A stretch of 64,000 nt of DNA from Formosa algae (lineage in GTDB: Bacteria > Bacteroidota > Bacteroidia > Flavobacteriales > Flavobacteriaceae): assembly GCF_001439665.1 (NCBI RefSeq), contig NZ_LMAK01000003.1:1-64000 (forward strand). Direction: 5' to 3'. A program made the position numbers and the translations under genes. The notes under the pieces are model-generated. The model did no database searches and was not told where the DNA came from. It saw nothing but the letters and a program-made list of their open reading frames with translations. Positions 8,774 through 17,149 of this stretch are shown piece by piece (the stretch's first letter is position 1; each line of letters begins with the position of its first letter).

Positions 8774-9391
8774 ATGAGTTTAGTTAGACTAAATATAAAA
8801 GGTATTTCCTATAGCCAAACGCAAAATGGCGCTTATGCTTTAATACTCAATGAGGTAGATGGTGATCGCAAATTACCTATCGTTATTGGTGCATTCGAGG
8901 CACAATCAATTGCCATAGCTCTTGAAAAAGAAATTAGGCCACCACGCCCATTAACGCACGATTTATTTAAGAATTTTTCTGACAGATTTAATATTACCGT
9001 TAAACAAGTCATTATTCATAAATTAGTAGATGGTGTATTCTATTCAAGCTTAATTTGCGAACGCGAAAACGTTGAGGAAATTATTGATGCAAGAACTAGT
9101 GATGCTATTGCATTAGCACTAAGATTCCAAGCACCTATATTTACTTATAAAAACATTTTAGACAAAGCAGGAATTTATTTAAAAGTAAATCCTGAAAAAG
9201 AACACGACAGTTCTCATTCTGATGATGTACTTACCGATGATTTGATTTCTGAAGACCTTGAAACGCCTGCTCCAAAAGACAGCTATCAATCAAAAACTTT
9301 AGAGGAATTAAATCAATTACTGGCACACGCAGTAATGAATGAAGACTACGAAAAAGCAGCCAAAATTCGAGATGAAATCTCGAAACGATAA
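8774..9391 (+). CDS. Bifunctional nuclease (BFN, DUF151) domain protein with C-terminal UVR motif
   Basis: A 205-residue cytoplasmic protein. Residues about 1-135 form the BFN/DUF151 domain (LPIVIGAFEAQSIAIALE, then DARTSDAIALALRFQAPIF), a fold linked to DNase/RNase activity in plants and of unsettled role in bacteria. An acidic linker follows. The last about 35 residues (LNQLLAHAVMNEDYEKAAKI) are a UvrB/UvrC-type UVR motif, which suggests contact with nucleotide-excision-repair partners or a similar helical hairpin role. This two-domain form is common in Bacteroidota. It is 15 bp upstream of the nucleoside transporter gene and is probably co-transcribed with it. Confidence 0.88.
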   Translation: MSLVRLNIKGISYSQTQNGAYALILNEVDGDRKLPIVIGAFEAQSIAIALEKEIRPPRPLTHDLFKNFSDRFNITVKQVIIHKLVDGVFYSSLICERENVEEIIDARTSDAIALALRFQAPIFTYKNILDKAGIYLKVNPEKEHDSSHSDDVLTDDLISEDLETPAPKDSYQSKTLEELNQLLAHAVMNEDYEKAAKIRDEISKR

Positions 9392-9406
9392 AGCCCTATT
9401 AAAAGT

Positions 9407-11116
9407 ATGAAACACCTTTTATTTGCCCTTGCTCTTATTTTTTTCGGATTATTTAACAGTGCACACGCGCAAAGCATAGAAAAACTATGGCAATTAGAAC
9501 AGTCTGAACCCCAAATAGAAGATTCTACACAAACGGCAAATACAACTTTTGAAACTTTAAAGTTTGAAAATGGAGAATTTAAAGCTTCTGGCGAAAATAC
9601 AACTACAGCTACAGGAGACTATATGCTTCAAAATAATTTGTTAGTTTTCTATTACAGTACACCTACAGATGATATTGAACACTATAAAATTTCTGAATTA
9701 ACAGACTCTACTTTAGTCTTTAATAAAAACGCAAACACTTATTCATTTAAAACTTCAATAGCTGTTTCTCCTAGCGCCATAGCGACTTCAGAGAAAGATG
9801 CGATTATTCCTAGTCAAGGATTCTCAACAAATAGTTTATTACGCGGTTTATTAGGTATGATTGTTTTGTTAGTGATTTGTTACTTACTAAGTAGTAACAG
9901 AAAGGCAATTAACTGGAAAACTATTGGAGCTGGATTAAGCGCACAAGCCTTACTTGCTATAGCTGTATTAAAAATTGAATTTGCTCAAAACGCATTCGAA
10001 TTTGTTGGAAAAATATTCGTGAAAATATTAGAATTTACCCAAGCAGGAAGTGAGTTTCTATTAGGAAGCATGATGGATGTTAGCAGTTTTGGATTTATTT
10101 TTATATTTCAAATTTTACCTACTATTATATTCTTTTCAGCATTAACATCGGTGTTATTTTATTTAGGTGTTATACAAATAGTTGTAAAAGGAATGGCATG
10201 GGTATTAACTAAATTACTTGGTATTTCTGGAGCAGAAAGTTTAAGTGTGGCAGGTAATATTTTCTTAGGACAAACAGAAGCGCCTTTAATGATAAAAGCT
10301 TACCTAGAACGTATGACAAGATCAGAAATTCTGCTTGTTATGGTTGGAGGAATGGCCACAGTAGCCGGAGGAGTTCTTGCCGCTTACATCGGATTTTTAG
10401 GAGGAGAAGATCAAGCTTTAAAAATATTTTACGCCAAGCATTTACTAACAGCATCTGTAATGGCTGCACCTGGTGCTATTGTAATTTCTAAAATGTTGTA
10501 TCCGCAACAGGAAAAAATTAGTTCAGAGATGGAAGTATCTCAAGAAAACATAGGTTCTAACATCTTAGACGCTATTGCTAACGGAACTACAGAAGGACTT
10601 AAACTAGCAGCTAATGTTGGTGCTATGTTATTAGTTTTTGTGGCTTTTATAGCCATGATTAATTACGGTTTTGGAAAAATAGGTCTAATTGGAGGCTTTA
10701 ACTCTTGGATTGCTGAAAACACGCCATATAAAATGTTTTCTTTAGAATTTATTCTTGGTTATTTGTTTTCTCCGTTAATGTGGATTATTGGTGTTGCCAA
10801 ACAAGACATGGCACTCATGGGACAATTATTAGGAATTAAACTTGCAGCGAGTGAATTTATAGGCTATATGCAATTAGCAGAATTAAAAGATGTCACTAAA
10901 CCCATACATTTTCATTACGAAAAATCTATAATCATGGCCACATATATGTTATGTGGTTTTGCAAATTTTGCATCTATTGGAATCCAAATTGGAGGTATAG
11001 GATCTTTAGCTCCAGGTAAAAGAAAAACACTTTCAGAGTTCGGAATTCGTGCACTTATTGGTGGGACTATAGCTTCGTTATTATCTGCTACTATTGCAGG
11101 TATGATTATTGGCTAA
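9407..11116 (+). CDS. CNT/NupC-family nucleoside transporter with N-terminal periplasmic domain
   Basis: A 569-residue cation-coupled nucleoside importer of the concentrative nucleoside transporter family. Residues 1-21 are a signal peptide (ends AHAQ), and about 24-125 look like a small lipocalin-like beta-barrel domain. Membrane helices start near residue 145. The transporter core shows GNIFLGQTEAPLMIKAYLER, then MVGGMATVAGGVLAAYIGF and the C-terminal MLCGFANFASIGIQIGG, all family hallmarks. Classic NupC has about 400 residues and no exported domain. It sits between the BFN gene and thyA, which fits nucleoside salvage. Confidence 0.92.
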   Translation: MKHLLFALALIFFGLFNSAHAQSIEKLWQLEQSEPQIEDSTQTANTTFETLKFENGEFKASGENTTTATGDYMLQNNLLVFYYSTPTDDIEHYKISELTDSTLVFNKNANTYSFKTSIAVSPSAIATSEKDAIIPSQGFSTNSLLRGLLGMIVLLVICYLLSSNRKAINWKTIGAGLSAQALLAIAVLKIEFAQNAFEFVGKIFVKILEFTQAGSEFLLGSMMDVSSFGFIFIFQILPTIIFFSALTSVLFYLGVIQIVVKGMAWVLTKLLGISGAESLSVAGNIFLGQTEAPLMIKAYLERMTRSEILLVMVGGMATVAGGVLAAYIGFLGGEDQALKIFYAKHLLTASVMAAPGAIVISKMLYPQQEKISSEMEVSQENIGSNILDAIANGTTEGLKLAANVGAMLLVFVAFIAMINYGFGKIGLIGGFNSWIAENTPYKMFSLEFILGYLFSPLMWIIGVAKQDMALMGQLLGIKLAASEFIGYMQLAELKDVTKPIHFHYEKSIIMATYMLCGFANFASIGIQIGGIGSLAPGKRKTLSEFGIRALIGGTIASLLSATIAGMIIG

Positions 11117-11132
11117 CATTTACTACACACGC

Positions 11133-11165
11133 TTGCCGTTTTTAGCACGTATTTTTATACTTTTG
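11133..11165 (+). promoter_or_regulatory. Promoter for thyA
   Basis: TTG at 11133-11135, a 22-nt spacer and TACTTTTG at 11158-11165 match the TTG/TAnnTTTG consensus. The start of transcription would fall about 17 nt before the thyA ATG, so thyA need not depend on read-through from the transporter gene. Confidence 0.6.
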
Positions 11166-11187
11166 TCACATTCAGAATTAGATTAAA

Positions 11188-12012
11188 ATGAAACAATATT
11201 TAGACCTCGTTAAGCATGTTTTAGAAACTGGAAACGAGAAGGGAGATCGCACAGGAACAGGAACAAAAAGTGTATTTGGACATCAAATGCGCTTCGATTT
11301 AAGTGAAGGCTTCCCTATGGTTACCACTAAAAAATTGCATTTAAAATCTATTATTTATGAATTGCTATGGTTTTTAAACGGCGATACTAACATAAATTAT
11401 TTAACTGAAAATGGCGTAAAAATCTGGAATGCTTGGGCAGATAAACAAGGTGATTTAGGTCCTGTGTATGGACACCAATGGCGTAATTGGAATAGTGATG
11501 ACATTGACCAGATTTCAGAAATTGTAGAAACCTTAAAAACGAATCCTAACAGCAGACGCATGCTTGTTTCTGCATGGAATCCATCAGTATTACCAGACAC
11601 GTCTAAATCCTTTAGCGACAACGTAGCTAATGGAAAAGCAGCATTACCACCGTGTCATGCCTTTTTTCAATTTTATGTAGCAAACGGAAAATTATCATGC
11701 CAATTATACCAACGTAGTGCAGATATCTTTTTAGGTGTGCCTTTTAATATTGCATCTTATGCATTATTAACCATGATGATGGCTCAAGTCTGCGGTTACG
11801 AAGCTGGAGAGTTTATACACACTTTCGGAGACGCACATATTTATAGCAACCATTTTGAGCAAGTTAAACTACAATTAAGTAGAGACCCAAAACCGTTACC
11901 AAAAATGATTATAAATCCAGATGTAAAAAACATCTTCGATTTTAAATTCGAAGATTTTACTTTAGTAGATTATAATCCGCATCCGCATATAAAAGGTGTA
12001 GTATCAGTATAA
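11188..12012 (+). CDS. thyA: Thymidylate synthase
   Basis: Converts dUMP and methylene-tetrahydrofolate to dTMP and dihydrofolate. The 274-residue protein shows [11 protein letters not shown] near residue 21, the catalytic Cys156 in [12 protein letters not shown], then [20 protein letters not shown] and the C-terminal [10 protein letters not shown]. It is about ten residues longer than the Escherichia coli enzyme because of an insert at about 136-152 before the catalytic loop. Its own promoter precedes it and a bidirectional terminator follows. The product dihydrofolate is the substrate of the DHFR fusion encoded at 12596-13498. Confidence 0.97.
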   Translation: MKQYLDLVKHVLETGNEKGDRTGTGTKSVFGHQMRFDLSEGFPMVTTKKLHLKSIIYELLWFLNGDTNINYLTENGVKIWNAWADKQGDLGPVYGHQWRNWNSDDIDQISEIVETLKTNPNSRRMLVSAWNPSVLPDTSKSFSDNVANGKAALPPCHAFFQFYVANGKLSCQLYQRSADIFLGVPFNIASYALLTMMMAQVCGYEAGEFIHTFGDAHIYSNHFEQVKLQLSRDPKPLPKMIINPDVKNIFDFKFEDFTLVDYNPHPHIKGVVSV

Positions 12013-12014
12013 AT

Positions 12015-12048
12015 AAAAAGGCATTTCTAAGTTTAGAAATGCCTTTTT
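12015..12048. terminator. Bidirectional terminator between thyA and the CBM48 gene
   Basis: A 14-15-bp stem (AAGGCATTTCTA with its complement) closes a loop of 4-5 nt. Flanking A- and T-runs let it act for both converging genes. Confidence 0.85.
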
Positions 12049-12053
12049 ATTTA

Positions 12054-12350
12054 CTATATTTTTAACACACTATTTTCTGCGTCAGCAAAATCATTCCAAA
12101 CTTGTTCGTCTGCATCAATTTCATTTACAAACTCACCATCTACTAAGTATCTAAACTCATAGCTAGTATCTGTATCCAAACTAACAACGCCTTTAAACGT
12201 TCCGTTTTTCAACTTTTTTAATGGAGTAGCTTTGTGATCCCAATCATTGAAACTCCCAACTACAGCCACTGTTTCTGCAGTTTCTGCAGGTACTGTAAAA
12301 GTAACTTTACAAACAGGCTTCGTTTTTAAATATTGTTTTGAAATTGCCAT
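12054..12350 (-). CDS. Small stand-alone CBM48/isoamylase early-set domain protein
   Basis: A 98-residue cytoplasmic protein that is almost entirely one glycogen-binding-type domain (CBM48, also called isoamylase N-terminal or AMPK glycogen-binding fold): CKVTFTVPAETAETVAVVGS, then FNDWDHKATPLKKLKNGTF and YEFRYLVDG. The FNDW motif includes the conserved Trp of the family. There is no signal peptide and no catalytic domain, so it probably binds a polysaccharide or serves as a partner subunit; the ligand is unknown. It converges with thyA and shares its terminator. Confidence 0.85.
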   Translation of the reverse strand: MAISKQYLKTKPVCKVTFTVPAETAETVAVVGSFNDWDHKATPLKKLKNGTFKGVVSLDTDTSYEFRYLVDGEFVNEIDADEQVWNDFADAENSVLKI

Positions 12351-12595
12351 AAATTCTATTTTTAATTAATATAAAAGTAAGAAACTATTAGCCATTATCA
12401 AACGAATAATCCCCTAGCTAACAAATAATTATGTTTTTCTTAAAAAAGAATTAAATTAAACTTAATGTTCTAAATTAAAATGTTACTTTTTCAAATTATT
12501 ATTAAACTTTTTACTTCTATTTAATATCATTTTTACAAAAATTTCAAATATTGATGTAGAAATAGTATTTTTACTCTACAAACACTTAATAACCT

Positions 12596-13498
12596 ATGTT
12601 CGGTACTAAAAAGAAAACACCTCAGATTGACAAAGAGCAATTGGAGCTTATAAAAAATGCACAAAAACGTATTAAGCAAAAAAAGAGCTTATACACACAT
12701 TTTATTCTGTTTTTAATTGGATCTGTGGCATTAATTATTGCCAATTTAGGACTTCACATAGGTGAAACATATAAACCATTAGGCAAGGATTGGTTTATAT
12801 TTATTGTAGGATTTTGGTTGTTAATTTTAATATACCATGCATTTAATGTGTTTGTGATTAACAGGTTTATGGGTCCTACTTGGCAACAACACCAATTAGA
12901 TAAATTGGTTGCAAAACAAAAAGAAGGGATCGAAAAATTAAAAACAAAACTACCAGATAACGAGCCTGCAATAGTTCCTGCGATTGAAAAAAAAAAATTG
13001 AGTAAAAAACAGAACCTGACTCTAATCGTTGCTGCTTCAGAAAACAATGCTATTGGTAAAGACAACCAATTAATCTGGCACTTGCGTGACGATTTACAAC
13101 GCTTTAAATCGTTAACGTCTGGACATTGTATTATTATGGGACGTAAAACATTTGAGAGTTTTCCAAAACCACTACCTAATCGTACTCATATTGTTGTTAC
13201 CAATCAGCAAAACTACAAAGTTCCTCATGGAGTTATTGTGGTACACAACATGGAAGACGCTTTAGATGCCGCTTTAGAAGACAAACACCCATACGTTATT
13301 GGTGGTGGCGAAATTTATAAGCAAGCACTCCCATTTGCAGATAAAATTGAATTAACACGAGTGCATGAAGCTTTTGAAGCCGACACACATTTCCCTGAGC
13401 TAAACCTTAACGAATGGAGAGAAATCCAGAATATTTATCATCCTAAAGACGAACAAAACGATTATGCCTTTTCATTTTTAACCTACGAACGCATATAA
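12596..13498 (+). CDS. 2TM-domain / dihydrofolate reductase fusion
   Basis: A 300-residue protein in two parts. Residues about 15-115 form the Bacteroidota 2TM domain: a basic helix (NAQKRIKQKK), membrane helices near 33-52 and 65-86, and a charged helix. Residues 141-300 are a complete DHFR, with VAASENNAIGKDNQLIWHL, the acidic active-site residue Asp166, MGRKTFESFPKPLPNRTHIV and VIGGGEIYKQALP. DHFR regenerates tetrahydrofolate for ThyA, here probably tethered to the inner membrane. The joint is a Lys-rich stretch with A8 at the DNA level (near 12990), but the frame is intact. The fusion is known to me from other flavobacteria, so an assembly error is unlikely. Confidence 0.9.
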   Translation: MFGTKKKTPQIDKEQLELIKNAQKRIKQKKSLYTHFILFLIGSVALIIANLGLHIGETYKPLGKDWFIFIVGFWLLILIYHAFNVFVINRFMGPTWQQHQLDKLVAKQKEGIEKLKTKLPDNEPAIVPAIEKKKLSKKQNLTLIVAASENNAIGKDNQLIWHLRDDLQRFKSLTSGHCIIMGRKTFESFPKPLPNRTHIVVTNQQNYKVPHGVIVVHNMEDALDAALEDKHPYVIGGGEIYKQALPFADKIELTRVHEAFEADTHFPELNLNEWREIQNIYHPKDEQNDYAFSFLTYERI

Positions 13499-13585
13499 AA
13501 ACTATTCTTTATAAGTTCGAAAATCAAAATATGATATTGTAAACTTTACAAGTTCATTATCTGCAAATTTCTGTAAATTTGCAAC

Positions 13586-15145
13586 ATGATAAAAGAAATC
13601 CAGCTTCGTGTATCTCTTGTAGAAGAATCTAAACAGCAAAATACCCTATTGTGGAAATCTGCTAAATTGTTAGATATCCCAAAAGAAAAAATTACAGGCA
13701 TAAAAGTGCTTCGAAAATCTATCGATGCTAGAAAACCTGCAATAGTTTTCAACTATAAAGTTGCGGTTTATATTAACGAACCACTTCCAGAAAGCTCTTC
13801 TTACACATTCAAATACAAAGATGTTTCTAAAGCAAAACCTATCCATATTATTGGTTTTGGTCCTGCTGGAATGTATGCCGCTTTACGTTGCATAGAATTA
13901 GGATTTAAACCTATTGTTTTAGAACGTGGTAAAAACGTACAAGATAGACGTCGTGATTTAAAAGCCATAAATCAAGATCATCATGTAAATGAAGACTCTA
14001 ATTATTGTTTTGGTGAAGGTGGTGCTGGTACGTATTCAGACGGAAAATTATATACCCGTAGTTTAAAGCGTGGCGATGTGCGTCGTATATTTGAGAATCT
14101 AGTCTATCACGGCGCTACAGATCAAATCTTGGTCGATGCGCATCCGCATATCGGAACTAATAAACTGCCTAAAGTGGTTCAGAATATTCGAGAAACCATT
14201 TTAAAATACGGTGGAGAAGTTCATTTTGAAACGCGTGTCACAAATTTTACGATTACCAATAATAAAATTAAAGCCATTCAATTAATTAATGGAGAAGAAT
14301 TAGCTGTAGAGCGCGTAATTTTAGCAACAGGACATTCTGCACGAGATATTTTCTATTTATTAGATAAAAAGAAGGTGGCTATTGAAGCCAAATCGTTTGC
14401 CATGGGCGTACGTGTAGAGCATCCGCAACATATTATAGATTCAATACAATACCATTGTAGTGGAGAACGAAGCGAATTATTACCCGCCGCTGCTTACAGT
14501 TTGGTTCAACAAGTAAACGGACGTGGCGTCTATTCGTTTTGCATGTGTCCTGGCGGATTTATTGTACCTGCTGCAACAGCAAATGGCGAAGTTGTGGTGA
14601 ATGGTATGTCGCCTTCAAAACGAAATAACGAATTCGCTAACTCTGGAATTGTTGTTGAAATTAATGCTGATAAGGATTTATATAAATACGAACAATTTGG
14701 AGCGCTTAAAGCTTTAGAATATCAAAAAGACTTAGAAAAATTAGCCTTTACATCTGGGGGTAGAAGTCAAGTTGCACCTGCACAACGTCTAACCGATTTT
14801 GTAGAAGGCAGATTATCTTCAGATTTAAATCCGACATCTTATCAACCTGGCATAAAAAGTGTGCCTTTACATTCGTTATTACCAAAATTAATTGGAAAGA
14901 GTTTACGAAAAGGGTTTGAATCTTTCGGACAAAAAATGAAAGGCTATTATACCGAAGAAGCCAATATTATTGGTGTAGAATCTAGAACCTCTTCACCCGT
15001 AAGTATTCCTAGAACAGAGAAACTGGAACACCCGCAAATTGAAGGACTTTATCCTTGCGGTGAAGGTGGTGGTTACGCTGGTGGTATCATATCGGCAGCT
15101 ATGGATGGAGAACGTTGCGCAGAAGCTGCTGTAATAGGATTATAA
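13586..15145 (+). CDS. FAD-dependent oxidoreductase (COG2509-type)
   Basis: A 519-residue flavoprotein of unknown substrate. An N-terminal domain of about 80 residues precedes the dinucleotide-binding motif IIGFGPAGMYAALRC (GxGxxG at 90-95), followed by VLERGKNVQDRRRD. Later blocks include CFGEGGAGTYSDGKLYTR, VILATGHSARDIFYLL and the C-terminal GLYPCGEGGGYAGGIISAA, which would contact FAD. Annotated relatives are called NAD(P)/FAD-dependent dehydrogenases. A -7 box TAAATTTG (13574-13581) ends only 4 nt before the ATG, so the mRNA may be leaderless or nearly so. Confidence 0.88.
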   Translation: MIKEIQLRVSLVEESKQQNTLLWKSAKLLDIPKEKITGIKVLRKSIDARKPAIVFNYKVAVYINEPLPESSSYTFKYKDVSKAKPIHIIGFGPAGMYAALRCIELGFKPIVLERGKNVQDRRRDLKAINQDHHVNEDSNYCFGEGGAGTYSDGKLYTRSLKRGDVRRIFENLVYHGATDQILVDAHPHIGTNKLPKVVQNIRETILKYGGEVHFETRVTNFTITNNKIKAIQLINGEELAVERVILATGHSARDIFYLLDKKKVAIEAKSFAMGVRVEHPQHIIDSIQYHCSGERSELLPAAAYSLVQQVNGRGVYSFCMCPGGFIVPAATANGEVVVNGMSPSKRNNEFANSGIVVEINADKDLYKYEQFGALKALEYQKDLEKLAFTSGGRSQVAPAQRLTDFVEGRLSSDLNPTSYQPGIKSVPLHSLLPKLIGKSLRKGFESFGQKMKGYYTEEANIIGVESRTSSPVSIPRTEKLEHPQIEGLYPCGEGGGYAGGIISAAMDGERCAEAAVIGL

Positions 15146-15280
15146 CACAACACGAATACATTAGGTTAATTATAAAACACGATGATGTAACAGGTGACTA
15201 TAATCTGATAGCATAGCTAAACACACAAAAAATTATAATCTAAATATTATTCTTATTTTTACATTTTTAAAATTAAAACT

Positions 15281-16177
15281 ATGAACGCATATATATTTCC
15301 TGGTCAAGGTGCCCAATTTTCAGGAATGGGACTTGATCTATACGAAAACTCTAAAGACGCACAAGAATTATTTGAACAAGCAAATTCAATTTTAGGATTT
15401 CCTATTACAGATGTTATGTTTGAAGGTAGTGCAGAAGATCTTAAACAAACTAAAGTGACGCAACCTGCTATATTTTTACACTCAGTAATCTTAGCAAAAG
15501 GATTAGGAGATAGCTTTAAACCAGATGTAGTTGCAGGGCATTCTTTAGGAGAGTTTTCAGCTTTAGTTGCAGCTGGCGCTTTAACCTTTAAAGATGGTTT
15601 AAAATTAGTGTCTCAACGTGCTCAAGCCATGCAAAAAGCATGTGAATTAGCACCAAGTACTATGGCTGCTGTATTAGGTTTAGAAGACAAAATTGTGGAA
15701 GATGTATGCGCATCTATAGATGGTGTTGTAGTAGCTGCAAATTACAACTGCCCAGGACAATTAGTTATTTCTGGAGAAACAACAGCTGTAGAAGCAGCTT
15801 GTGAAGCCTTAAAAGCTGCTGGAGCAAGACGTGCATTAATATTGCCTGTTGGAGGTGCTTTTCATTCTCCTATGATGGAACCTGCTCGTGAAGAATTAGC
15901 TGCTGCAATAGAAAACACAACATTTAGCAAACCTAATTGCCCAATTTATCAGAATGTTACGGCAACTGCTATAACAGATGAGAATGAAATAAAAGCTAAT
16001 TTAATTTCTCAACTTACAGCTCCCGTACGTTGGACACAATCTGTACAACAAATGATTGCTGATGGAGCAACACATTTTACTGAAGTTGGCCCTGGAAAAG
16101 TACTACAAGGATTAGTTAAAAAAATTGATAGATCTGCTGAAACTGCTTCTGCAACTTTTGAAACGTCTGCAAATTAA
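15281..16177 (+). CDS. fabD: Malonyl-CoA:ACP transacylase
   Basis: Loads malonyl groups onto acyl carrier protein for fatty acid synthesis. The 298-residue protein begins YIFPGQGAQFSGMG, has the nucleophile motif GHSLGE (Ser88) and the later catalytic His in PVGGAFHSPMM, with TEVGPGKVLQGLVKK near the end. Other fab genes are not adjacent. Its stop codon overlaps the start of lspA (TAATG), so the two genes are translationally coupled and form one operon. Confidence 0.96.
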   Translation: MNAYIFPGQGAQFSGMGLDLYENSKDAQELFEQANSILGFPITDVMFEGSAEDLKQTKVTQPAIFLHSVILAKGLGDSFKPDVVAGHSLGEFSALVAAGALTFKDGLKLVSQRAQAMQKACELAPSTMAAVLGLEDKIVEDVCASIDGVVVAANYNCPGQLVISGETTAVEAACEALKAAGARRALILPVGGAFHSPMMEPAREELAAAIENTTFSKPNCPIYQNVTATAITDENEIKANLISQLTAPVRWTQSVQQMIADGATHFTEVGPGKVLQGLVKKIDRSAETASATFETSAN

Positions 16178-16677
16178 TGAAGCTTTCTAGAACTCAATTC
16201 ATTGTAGGATTAATAGCTATAAATATTGCACTCGATCAGATTTCTAAATTCCTGGTCAGAGCTTATGTAGCACCTTACGAAACCACAGAATTACTTGGAA
16301 ATTTATTTATTTTAACCAATGTAGAGAATTCAGGTGCTTTTTTAAGTTTAGGAAGCGATTTAAATCCGACGTTAAAAAGTATTTTTTTACTCATATTACC
16401 TATAGCTGTTTTAGGGTACGTAACCTATTACATTTTAACCAATAAGGCTTTAGATAAATATTCTGTATTTGGATTTGCATGTATTATTGGTGGCGGAATT
16501 GCTAATGTGTATGACCGAATTTTGTATGGTTCTGTTACCGACTTTTTCCATATTGATTTAGGAGGTGTATTTAAAACCGGAGTGTTTAATGTTGCAGACA
16601 TGTCTGTAATGTTGGGCATGGGGCTTTTACTCTACTCCAATTTTATAACGACTAAAAACGCAAAACAAAACGCATAA
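16177..16677 (+). CDS. lspA: Lipoprotein signal peptidase (signal peptidase II)
   Basis: Inner-membrane aspartyl protease that removes lipoprotein signal peptides. The 166-residue protein has four predicted membrane helices, the DQISKFLVR block after the first helix, the NSGAF motif, and the catalytic pair Asp122 (GSVTDFFHI) and Asp141 (FNVADMSV). The ATG at 16177 overlaps the fabD stop. It would process the predicted lipoprotein at 20810-21235. A strong bidirectional terminator follows. Confidence 0.95.
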   Translation: MKLSRTQFIVGLIAINIALDQISKFLVRAYVAPYETTELLGNLFILTNVENSGAFLSLGSDLNPTLKSIFLLILPIAVLGYVTYYILTNKALDKYSVFGFACIIGGGIANVYDRILYGSVTDFFHIDLGGVFKTGVFNVADMSVMLGMGLLLYSNFITTKNAKQNA

Positions 16678-16711
16678 AAAAAGCCTCAAGATAAATTCTT
16701 GAGGCTTTTTT
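16677..16711. terminator. Bidirectional terminator after lspA
   Basis: A 15-bp perfect stem (AAGCCTCAAGA with its complement plus A/T pairs) and a 5-nt loop, flanked by A- and T-runs. It serves lspA on the plus strand and the small gene on the minus strand. Confidence 0.87.
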
Positions 16712-16717
16712 ATTTTA

Positions 16718-16909
16718 TTATGCTTTTAGGAGACAATCTTCACAATCTTTAATTTCTCCGTAATACGTTTCTCTGTATTTATGCAGTGTTTTAAAAGGCA
16801 TATTTAAAAACAACATTTTAATATAAGTCACCTTGGTTTGCAACACACCCATTTTAGGTGTAAATCGTGCTTCATTTTTGGTTTCTCGTTTTACCGTAAT
16901 CAATTTCAT
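16718..16909 (-). CDS. Small conserved-looking hypothetical protein with CxxC
   Basis: A basic protein of 63 residues from the ATG ending at 16909 (MKLITVKRETKNEARF); an upstream ATG ending at 16924 would add five residues. It contains LHKYRETYYGEIKDCEDCLL, whose Cys-x-x-Cys pair could bind metal or form a disulphide. There is no signal peptide or membrane helix. It shares a terminator with lspA, ends just inside it, and its composition looks coding, which supports a real gene. I cannot assign a function. Confidence 0.6.
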   Translation of the reverse strand: MKLITVKRETKNEARFTPKMGVLQTKVTYIKMLFLNMPFKTLHKYRETYYGEIKDCEDCLLKA

Positions 16910-17088
16910 AATATCATATTTCATTATAAGTCAAAGATAATGAAACGCATACAAAAAAACTAGATTACTAATCATTACCCTATCATTTAACTATAGAATT
17001 ACATTATATTCAACGATTTTCGAATCCCTTTAAAAATACTCTATCAAAATTCGGTAAAAAACATAAGTAAAATCTTACTTCTAAACAT

Positions 17089-17124
17089 GAAAAAACCTTC
17101 TTTACTGCAAATAGCAAAGAAGGT
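17089..17124 (-). terminator. Terminator after galE
   Basis: A 9-bp stem (ACCTTCTTT with AAAGAAGGT, 17095-17103/17116-17124), a 12-nt loop that can itself pair partly, and a T-run on the minus strand, just past the galE stop. Confidence 0.8.
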
Positions 17125-17149
17125 CTTTATTAAATTAACACTAATTAAT

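Noticed and set aside
12985-12995. A-run at the 2TM-DHFR joint as a frameshift or assembly error
   Set aside because: The frame is intact, and the same fusion is known from other flavobacteria.
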